Origin: an uncultured Ruminococcus sp.
Lineage (GTDB): Bacteria > Bacillota > Clostridia > Oscillospirales > Ruminococcaceae
NCBI GenBank assembly: GCA_900319195.1
Contig: ONNL01000096.1
Span: forward strand, 1-12,207
DNA length: 12,207 bases
Direction of reading: 5' to 3'
How positions within the stretch are numbered: the stretch's first letter is position 1; every line of letters starts with the position of its first letter. The notes under the pieces are model-generated. The model had not been told where the DNA came from and made no database searches. It saw only the letters and a list, made by a program, of their open reading frames with translations. This document shows positions 7,620-12,207 of the stretch, piece after piece. The translations under genes and the position numbers were made by a program.

Positions 7620-8771
7620 TCAGCCGCGTGAAACTATATTCCTTACGTACTCTCTCGCGGCATTGTCAGCCTTTACGACGTCGTCGTAGGAATTTATCGG
7701 GATATTTTCAAGCTTATCGAGCACGGACGACACTATCTCGCCTATCTCGATGAACGGTATCCTGTCATTGAGGAATGCTCTTACCGCTTCCTCATTCGCG
7801 GAATTTACAAGACAAGGATATGCTCCGCCGCGCTTTATCGCCTCGATAGCGGAGCTCAGGCACTTGAAGGTCTCATAGTCGGGCTTTTCAAATGTGAGCT
7901 TTCCGTAGTCCGTGAGCGAGAGCCGTCCTGTCGGGCATGACATTCTCTCGGGATAGAGCAGAGCGTACTGTATCGGTATCTTCATATCGGGCACTCCGAG
8001 CTGTGCGATTATCGAGTAATCGTTGTACTCCACCGCGGAGTGCACAACGCTCTGTCTGTGAACGACGATCTCTATCTGCTCGGGCTCAAGGTCGAAGAGC
8101 CACTTTGCCTCGATGAATTCAAGTCCCTTGTTCATGAGGGTCGCAGAGTCTATCGTTATCTTGTTTCCCATACTCCAGTTCGGGTGGTGGAGAGCCTGCT
8201 CCTTGGTGACGTGCTTCAGTTCCTCGTAGGTCTTATTGAAGAACGGTCCGCCCGAAGCCGTTAGTATCACCTTGCTGAGCTGTTCCCTCTTGTTACCCTG
8301 TAAGCACTGGAATATCGCGGAATGCTCGCTGTCAACGGGATATATCATGACTCCCTTTCTGCGAGCCGCCTCAGTGACGAGTGCACCGCCTGCCACGAGA
8401 GTCTCCTTGTTTGCGAGGGCGATGTCCTTGCCTGCCTCGATAGCCGTGAGAGTCGGCAGGAGTCCCACCATTCCCACAACGGAGTTAAGGACAATGTCGC
8501 TCTCCTCAAGAGCCGCAATGGTGCACAGACCCTCCATGCCGCACAGCACCTTTATGTCGGTATCCGCAAGACGCTGCTTCATGTCCGCATATTTTTCCTC
8601 ATTGTAGATGCCCACATAGTGCGGCTTGATTTTTCTCGCCTGCTCCTCGAGCATATCGACGCTGCTGTGAGCCGCAAGTGCGGATATTCTCATGCCGTGC
8701 TTTTCGCAGACCTCAAGAGCCTGTGTACCTATCGAGCCCGTCGAGCCGAGTACCGAAACTGTCTTATTCAT
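7620..8771 (-). CDS. dxr: 1-deoxy-D-xylulose 5-phosphate reductoisomerase
   Basis: Second step of the MEP pathway: DXP plus NADPH to 2-C-methyl-D-erythritol 4-phosphate, in the cytoplasm, with a divalent metal. Seen: NADPH-binding GSTGSIG (9-15) at the N-terminus; NKETLVAGG (121-129); metal ligands D147 and E149 in PVDSEHSAIFQ; SGGPF (173-177) in the phosphonate-binding loop; HPNWSMGNKITIDSATLMNK (196-215) followed by GLEFIEA with metal ligand E218; and a C-terminal helical domain with SANEEAV (324-330). The 383 residues match the family. The ATG is preceded by AGAGG. Immediately upstream a hairpin and a possible 29-codon leader ORF overlap this start. It lies between cdsA and rseP, the classic Firmicute order, and shares a pathway with ispG and a product chain with uppS. 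Confidence 0.98.
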   Translation of the reverse strand: MNKTVSVLGSTGSIGTQALEVCEKHGMRISALAAHSSVDMLEEQARKIKPHYVGIYNEEKYADMKQRLADTDIKVLCGMEGLCTIAALEESDIVLNSVVGMVGLLPTLTAIEAGKDIALANKETLVAGGALVTEAARRKGVMIYPVDSEHSAIFQCLQGNKREQLSKVILTASGGPFFNKTYEELKHVTKEQALHHPNWSMGNKITIDSATLMNKGLEFIEAKWLFDLEPEQIEIVVHRQSVVHSAVEYNDYSIIAQLGVPDMKIPIQYALLYPERMSCPTGRLSLTDYGKLTFEKPDYETFKCLSSAIEAIKRGGAYPCLVNSANEEAVRAFLNDRIPFIEIGEIVSSVLDKLENIPINSYDDVVKADNAAREYVRNIVSRG

Positions 8772-8853
8772 TATAATGACCTCTTATCTTAATTCTATGC
8801 CGAAAAAATGAAAATCTTCCGAAAATGCGAAAGGGACTATACGCAGCCTGCAC
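8764..8853 (-). CDS. Possible 29-residue leader peptide overlapping the dxr start
   Basis: Seen: a GTG at 8853 is preceded by AAAGGAG (8866-8860) with an ideal 6-base spacer. The frame stays open for 29 codons through the whole cdsA-dxr gap and stops with TAA (8766-8764), eight bases inside dxr. The peptide would begin MQAAYSPFRIF and is rich in Phe and Arg. The Shine-Dalgarno lies in the left arm of the hairpin at 8829-8867 and the GTG in its loop. I do not recognise the peptide. Inferred: a translated leader that couples initiation to dxr. It may also be chance, since the gap is short and the downstream half is T-rich. Confidence 0.3.
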   Translation of the reverse strand: MQAAYSPFRIFGRFSFFRHRIKIRGHYNE

Positions 8854-8867
8854 GTTAGTCTCCTTTC
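8829..8867 (-). promoter_or_regulatory. Strong hairpin in the cdsA-dxr gap
   Basis: On the minus strand GAAAGGAGACTA (8867-8856) pairs with TAGTCCCTTTC (8839-8829): eleven base pairs with a single bulged A. The 16-base loop can itself pair ACG with CGT. It starts ten bases after the cdsA stop codon. No uninterrupted T-run follows directly, though the next 40 bases are T-rich, so it is not a classical terminator. It may be an attenuator, a processing or stabilising stem, or a translational switch, because it hides an AAAGGAG. Confidence 0.6.
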
Positions 8868-8876
8868 AAAAGTATG

Positions 8877-9767
8877 TTATCTGAATACACCCGTCAGCGT
8901 CACGAATGCGTAGAAGGTCGGCAGCACAAAGAGTACACTGTCGAATCTATCCATAAGTCCGCCGTGACCGGGCATAATCTTGCCGTAGTCCTTGATGCCT
9001 GTCTGACGCTTTACCATTGACGCGGAGAGATCTCCTATCGTACCTATGACAGCGCAGAGACAGCCTGCAAGTCCCATGAGTGCATACTCATACGGCTCCA
9101 TGGGGACGGGCACTTCCGCTATTTTCTTGTTGTAGAGCAGACTTACGCCTACGAATACAAGTCCCGTTATGACGATACCGCCGACAAATCCCTCGATAGT
9201 TTTCTTGGGGCTTATCTCGGGGCAGAGCTTGTGCTTTCCGAGTGCAACACCCGTGAAGTAAGCTCCCGTATCTGCTATCCATGCACCGCAGAGTCCGAGA
9301 ATGAGCAGGATAAGTCCGTGGTGAATGCTATACCTGTCGATACGCACCATAGTTGACATCGCCTGCGGTACGAATGCCATGCACGCAAGCACGAAGAATA
9401 TCTGGTCGTAGCGTATTTCCTTGTGCTTGCTGAGCCATGTGAGGAAGATGATGAATGCCGCCGCAAGTGTGATGACAAAGGCAAGCTGTGAAGGTCTTGC
9501 CGACAGCTTTGTGATACTGTCACCGCCGTCCATGCCGTGCGGCAGATAGTGGAATCTTGCATATATGAACGGCATTGATATACCACTGCCCTCCACCGCG
9601 CAGAGAATTGGGATATTTGTGTTGAGCTTCACCACGCGCAGCAGCTCATAGAGCATTACAGCTATCATGACCGCAACAGCTATCGGCAGGAATATCGTGT
9701 CGTGGAAAATGAACACGACTATCATCAAAGCAACGCCGACAGCTCCCGAAATTATTCTTGTGAGCAT
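8877..9767 (-). CDS. cdsA: Phosphatidate cytidylyltransferase (CDP-diacylglycerol synthase)
   Basis: Makes CDP-diacylglycerol from phosphatidic acid and CTP, the branch-point of phospholipid synthesis, in the cytoplasmic membrane. Seen: a polytopic protein with hydrophobic segments at about 5-21, 25-44, 95-111, 122-137, 151-175, 192-212, 228-245 and 278-293. The CDP-DAG synthase signature is complete near the C-terminus: SASMVKRQTGIKD (248-260), then PGHGGLMDRFD (266-276). ADTGAYFTGVALGKHKL (165-181) and SPKKTIEGFVGG (186-197) are the other conserved cytoplasmic loops. Length 296, slightly longer than the common 260-285. Its ATG overlaps the uppS stop by one base (TAATG), with GGAGGAG just upstream, so the two genes are translationally coupled. 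A 105-base gap with a hairpin separates it from dxr. Confidence 0.96.
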   Translation of the reverse strand: MLTRIISGAVGVALMIVVFIFHDTIFLPIAVAVMIAVMLYELLRVVKLNTNIPILCAVEGSGISMPFIYARFHYLPHGMDGGDSITKLSARPSQLAFVITLAAAFIIFLTWLSKHKEIRYDQIFFVLACMAFVPQAMSTMVRIDRYSIHHGLILLILGLCGAWIADTGAYFTGVALGKHKLCPEISPKKTIEGFVGGIVITGLVFVGVSLLYNKKIAEVPVPMEPYEYALMGLAGCLCAVIGTIGDLSASMVKRQTGIKDYGKIMPGHGGLMDRFDSVLFVLPTFYAFVTLTGVFR

Positions 9768-10531
9768 TATACTCCTCCGAAACGGCGCTTTCTGTGGCTG
9801 TACTCAATGATAGCGGCATTGAGATCCTCGGGTGAGAAGTCCGGCCAGAGAGTGTCCGTGAAGTAGTATTCTGCGTAAGCGCACTGCCAGATGAGGTAGT
9901 TTGAGAGTCTGTACTCGCCGCTCGGACGGATAACGAGGTCAACATCGGGGAGACCAGCTGTGTAGAGGTTGTCGGCAATGCTCTGCTCGTTGATGTCCTC
10001 GGGGTCTATCTCGCCGTTTTTAGCCTGAATTGCGAGCCTCTTAGCCGCACGGGCTATCTCGTCACGTCCGCCGTAGCTGAAGCACATGAGAAGGTTCATA
10101 TCGGAGAATTCCTTTGTGTCCTCCTCGAGCTTTATCATCTTTTCGCGGAGCTTGTCGCTTACACGGCTCTTGTCGCCGATGATGTAAACTCTTGTGCCGT
10201 CACCGATATAGTCTCTCGCGTCGTCGAGCATACCCGCAAACAGCTCCATGAGAGTGCTTACCTCGTCGGTCGGACGATTCCAGTTTTCAGTAGAAAAAGC
10301 GTAGAATGAGACATTCTTAACGCCGATGTCCTTGCAGTAGCGTACTATCTTCCTGAAGGTCTTAGCTCCCTCTCTGTGACCAAAGGTACGCGGCATACCG
10401 CGCTTCTTAGCCCAACGACCGTTACCGTCCATGATAATGCCGATATGGGTGGGGAGCTCCTCGGGGAGCTTATTGTCCGCAGGATTTGCGGCAGAGGTGT
10501 CCTTCTTGCCGCCGATTCCGAAAATTGCCAT
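9767..10531 (-). CDS. uppS: Undecaprenyl diphosphate synthase (cis-prenyltransferase, UPP synthase)
   Basis: Condenses IPP units onto farnesyl diphosphate to make the C55 carrier precursor for peptidoglycan. Seen: catalytic Asp in MDGNGRWAKKRG (34-45; D35), GHREGA (51-56), FYAFSTENWNRP (76-87), CFSYGGRDEI (150-159) and the C-terminal diphosphate-binding stretch RPSGEYRLSN (202-211; R202, R208, S210) with E221 in AYAEYYF, then LWPDF (228-232) and RRFGG. The 254 residues fit the family. One oddity: position 203 is Pro, where B. subtilis and E. coli have Thr in the IRT(S/G)GE motif. The first roughly 25 residues (MAIFGIGGKKDTSA...) are a non-conserved leader, but no better start exists before the conserved block. 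AAGGT lies about nine bases before the ATG. It starts 19 bases after frr ends. dxr and ispG in the same window supply its substrate pathway. Confidence 0.97.
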   Translation of the reverse strand: MAIFGIGGKKDTSAANPADNKLPEELPTHIGIIMDGNGRWAKKRGMPRTFGHREGAKTFRKIVRYCKDIGVKNVSFYAFSTENWNRPTDEVSTLMELFAGMLDDARDYIGDGTRVYIIGDKSRVSDKLREKMIKLEEDTKEFSDMNLLMCFSYGGRDEIARAAKRLAIQAKNGEIDPEDINEQSIADNLYTAGLPDVDLVIRPSGEYRLSNYLIWQCAYAEYYFTDTLWPDFSPEDLNAAIIEYSHRKRRFGGV

Positions 10532-10550
10532 AATCGCTCTACCTTACCTT

Positions 10551-11105
10551 TCAGACTGTCATTATCTCTTTTTCCTTAGCCGAGACCTGCTTGTCGATAT
10601 CAGCGCAGAAATCATCAGTGAGCTTCTGAACGTCCTTTTCGTATTCCTTGAGGTCGTCCTCTGTTATCTCGGAATTCTTCTTCATAGCCTTGAATTTTTC
10701 CATTGTATCACGTCTTATCGAGCGGATAGTCACCTTGCTCTCCTCGCCGTACTTCTTGATGCTCTTGCAGAGCTCCTTGCGGCGCTCCTCGGTGAGCTGA
10801 GGGAACACAAGGCGGATAACGTTTCCGTCATTTGTGGGATTGATGCCGATGTCGGAGGCATTGATAGCCTTCTCGATGAGCTTGAGAGTGGACTTATCCC
10901 AAGGAGTGATAACGAGAATTCTTGCCTCAGCAACTGAAACGGCTGCCATCTGATTTACGGGAGTAGGTGCACCGTAGTAATCAACCATTACCTTATCGAG
11001 TACGGCAGGATTAGCTCTTCCTGCTCTGATAGAAGTGAACTCATTGCTGAGTGCGCGGAGGCTCTTGTTCATTTTTTCCTTAGCTGCATTTATCTGTTCA
11101 TTCAT
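10551..11105 (-). CDS. frr: Ribosome recycling factor
   Basis: Splits post-termination ribosomes together with EF-G in the cytoplasm. Seen: 184 residues, the usual length of about 185. Conserved blocks: LSNEFTSIRAGRANPAVLD (19-37), YYGAPTPVNQMA (43-54), ITPWDKSTLKLIEKAI (66-81), IGINPTNDGNVIRLVFPQLT (86-105), EERRKEL (106-112) and the basic RSIRRD (128-133), then a long charged C-terminal helix closing the three-helix bundle. The ATG at 11105 is preceded by AAAGGA at a rather long spacing of about 11 bases. A second ATG at 11115 is out of frame and stops after five codons, so it is not the start. It lies between pyrH (39 bases upstream) and uppS, as in most Firmicutes. Confidence 0.98.
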   Translation of the reverse strand: MNEQINAAKEKMNKSLRALSNEFTSIRAGRANPAVLDKVMVDYYGAPTPVNQMAAVSVAEARILVITPWDKSTLKLIEKAINASDIGINPTNDGNVIRLVFPQLTEERRKELCKSIKKYGEESKVTIRSIRRDTMEKFKAMKKNSEITEDDLKEYEKDVQKLTDDFCADIDKQVSAKEKEIMTV

Positions 11106-11144
11106 GGTCTTTCATTTCCTTTCAGTTTTAGGTTTATAGGTTCA

Positions 11145-11855
11145 TCAGTCCTCTGCTACGACGGTTCCAACGCTCTTGCCCATAACAGCGTCATAGATGT
11201 TATCGGGACGGGAAAGGTCGAAAACGAGCATTGTCATGCGGTTATCGCGGCACATAGTAGCTGCTGTGCTGTCCATAACTGCAAGCTCATCATTGAGGAC
11301 CTGACTGAAGGTGAGGCGCTCAAACTTCTTTGCGTCGGGATATTTATGGGGATCCTTGTCGTAAACGCCGTCAACGAGCGTAGCCTTGAGGAAGATGTCC
11401 GCCTGTATCTCAACAGCTCTGAGTGAAGCGGCAGTATCGGTCGAGAAGAACGGGTTGCCCGTACCGCAGCCGAAAATGACTACTCTGCCCTTTGAGAGAT
11501 GGTTCACTGCCTTGTTGCGAATGTAGGGCTCAGCGACCTGCTGCATGGTGATAGCTGTCTGGACTCTCACAACGCAGCCGAGAGATTCAAGAACATCGGC
11601 AAGTGCAAGTGAATTCATAGCAGTTGCGAGCATACCGATGTGGTCTGCACGAGTCCTGTCCATAGCACCGCTGGAGCGTCCCCTCCAGAAATTGCCGCCG
11701 CCGACTACTATTGCCACCTGAACGCCTGCGTCAACGCACTTCTTCACGCTCTTGCAGATGTCGGTGATAATGCTGTAATCAAGACCTGTTTTCTTTTCGC
11801 CTGCGAGAGCCTCGCCGCTGATCTTCAAAAGTATTCTTCTGTATTTTGGTTCCAT
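11145..11855 (-). CDS. pyrH: Uridylate kinase (UMP kinase)
   Basis: Phosphorylates UMP to UDP with ATP; a hexameric, GTP- and UTP-regulated enzyme in other bacteria. It belongs to the amino-acid-kinase fold. Seen, numbered from the ATG at 11855 (236 residues): RILLKISGEALAG (7-19), VVGGGNFWRG (50-59), DRTRADHIGMLATAMNSLAL (66-85), GCGTGNPFFSTDTAASLRA (129-147), DGVYDKDP (162-169) and MDSTAATMCRDN (194-205). Start choice: the frame is open four codons further to a GTG at 11867, but that GTG overlaps GAGGTG (11865-11860), which is correctly placed as the Shine-Dalgarno of the ATG at 11855. PyrH proteins also usually begin right before PKY(K/R)R. It is the first gene of the leftward cluster and has its own promoter. 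Unlike in Bacillus, rpsB-tsf do not lie directly upstream. Confidence 0.96.
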   Translation of the reverse strand: MEPKYRRILLKISGEALAGEKKTGLDYSIITDICKSVKKCVDAGVQVAIVVGGGNFWRGRSSGAMDRTRADHIGMLATAMNSLALADVLESLGCVVRVQTAITMQQVAEPYIRNKAVNHLSKGRVVIFGCGTGNPFFSTDTAASLRAVEIQADIFLKATLVDGVYDKDPHKYPDAKKFERLTFSQVLNDELAVMDSTAATMCRDNRMTMLVFDLSRPDNIYDAVMGKSVGTVVAED

Positions 11856-11885
11856 AGTGCACCTCACAAAAATATTACTATGTTT

Positions 11886-11914
11886 ATTCTACACTAAAAA
11901 TCCGTTTCTGTAAA
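11886..11914 (-). promoter_or_regulatory. Sigma-A-type promoter of the pyrH cluster
   Basis: On the minus strand TTTACA (11914-11909) is followed after 17 bases by TAGAAT (11891-11886); each hexamer has one mismatch to consensus. Transcription should start near 11879, leaving a leader of about 24 bases to the pyrH ATG. Upstream, A-runs on this strand (opposite the T-runs at 11920-11925, 11937-11943 and 11948-11953) recur at roughly 10-base spacing and may act as an UP element or bend. Confidence 0.75.
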
Positions 11915-12052
11915 GTGCATTTTTTCAATTTCTTCATTTTTTTGCAATTTTTTCTTTATTTTACTTATTATATTAGTATGGCAGATCTCAATTTGTTGCA
12001 TATAGACAAAATTCCAAATTTAAATTGTCACAGATTTGTACACAAAACGTTC
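11915..12052. other. AT-rich intergenic region between pyrH and tRNA-Ser promoters
   Basis: No coding signal is seen. The pyrH-proximal half holds repeated T-runs (11920-11962). Further right are the perfect palindrome AATTTAAATT (12017-12026) and a near-palindrome around TTTGTACACAAA (12036-12047). A weak rightward promoter-like pair, TTGCAA (11942-11947) and TATTAT (11966-11971), is also present but is not convincing in such AT-rich sequence. Confidence 0.5.
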
Positions 12053-12081
12053 TTGACTTTAGTGCCAAAACGTGATATAAT
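12053..12081 (+). promoter_or_regulatory. Strong sigma-A promoter of the tRNA-Ser gene
   Basis: TTGACT (12053-12058), a 17-base spacer and a perfect TATAAT (12076-12081) preceded by TGA, an extended -10. Transcription should begin near 12088, about 33 bases before the mature tRNA 5' end. The short leader contains TAAGC and GCTTA (12095-12107), which can form a small stem. Confidence 0.85.
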
Positions 12082-12120
12082 ATAAAAGCTGAATTAAGCA
12101 AGGCTTATTCAACAGCACAC

Positions 12121-12207
12121 GGAGAGGTATCGAAGCGGTCATAACGAGGCGGTCTTGAAAACCGTTTGACTTAACGGTCACGTGGGTTCGAATCCCACCC
12201 TCTCCGC
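12121..12207 (+). tRNA. tRNA-Ser (anticodon UGA), cut within the 3' CCA
   Basis: A cloverleaf can be drawn. Acceptor GGAGAGG (12121-12127) pairs with CCTCTCC (12199-12205), with discriminator G at 12206. The D stem is TCG (12130-12132) with CGA (12145-12147), and the D loop contains GG. The anticodon loop CTTGAAA has anticodon TGA at 12156-12158. A class II long variable arm (TGAC with GTCA) follows, then the T arm GTGGG-TTCGAAT-CCCAC. The long variable arm and UGA anticodon identify a serine tRNA reading UCA. The last base of the window is C, so CCA may be encoded, but this cannot be seen. Confidence 0.95.

Noticed and set aside
7130..7753. Rightward frame of 207 codons spanning rseP and the dxr end
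   Set aside because: Antisense shadow of two clear genes; low-complexity translation, no ribosome binding site recognised.
8322..8792. Rightward frame of 156 codons opposite dxr
   Set aside because: Shadow of dxr, no family resemblance.
9646..9978. Leftward frame of 110 codons across the uppS-cdsA junction
   Set aside because: Out of frame with both genes, which are complete and overlap by one base; a Ser/Thr/Arg-rich shadow.
11942..11971. Second rightward promoter TTGCAA-18-TATTAT upstream of the tRNA
   Set aside because: Weak -35, long spacer and very AT-rich background; a much better promoter lies at 12053-12081.

Overview
The window is a chromosomal housekeeping segment from a low-GC-lineage Gram-positive bacterium, most likely an anaerobic clostridium of the Ruminococcus/Oscillospiraceae type. 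Three things suggest this: a full-length Gram-positive PolC replicase; the gene order pyrH-frr-uppS-cdsA-dxr-rseP-ispG-polC, which follows the Firmicute order (Bacillus has proS where ispG sits here); and frequent ATA isoleucine codons in an otherwise GC-balanced coding sequence. The genus is an inference; no rRNA is present to confirm it. I see no phage, transposase, CRISPR, toxin or defence genes.

Layout, from right to left. All protein genes read leftward (minus strand). At the right edge a tRNA-Ser(UGA) gene reads rightward from its own strong promoter, and its 3' end is cut at the first C of CCA. An AT-rich divergent intergenic region (about 11856-12120) separates it from pyrH. From a promoter just upstream of pyrH, a tightly packed cluster runs pyrH (UMP kinase), frr (ribosome recycling), uppS (undecaprenyl diphosphate synthase), cdsA (CDP-diacylglycerol synthase), dxr (DXP reductoisomerase) and rseP (site-2 protease). 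The cdsA-dxr gap holds a strong hairpin and a possible 29-codon leader ORF that overlaps the dxr start. After rseP comes a 256-bp gap with a long imperfect palindrome. Its left arm carries a consensus promoter for ispG and polC. A third promoter begins within the polC stop codon and drives hisZ, which runs off the left edge.

How the genes work together: dxr and ispG are MEP-pathway steps that make IPP/DMAPP. UppS polymerises IPP into the undecaprenyl carrier for cell-wall synthesis, CdsA feeds phospholipid synthesis, and RseP is a membrane protease. PyrH supplies UDP for nucleotide and envelope precursors, Frr recycles ribosomes and PolC replicates DNA. The block therefore couples envelope lipid supply with growth functions. 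HisZ is a separate transcription unit for histidine biosynthesis.

Most of the window is conventional. The parts worth a second look are non-coding: the palindromic promoter-bearing element at 6387-6509, the hairpin plus small ORF before dxr, the hisZ promoter overlapping the polC stop, and the AT-rich tRNA/pyrH divergent region.
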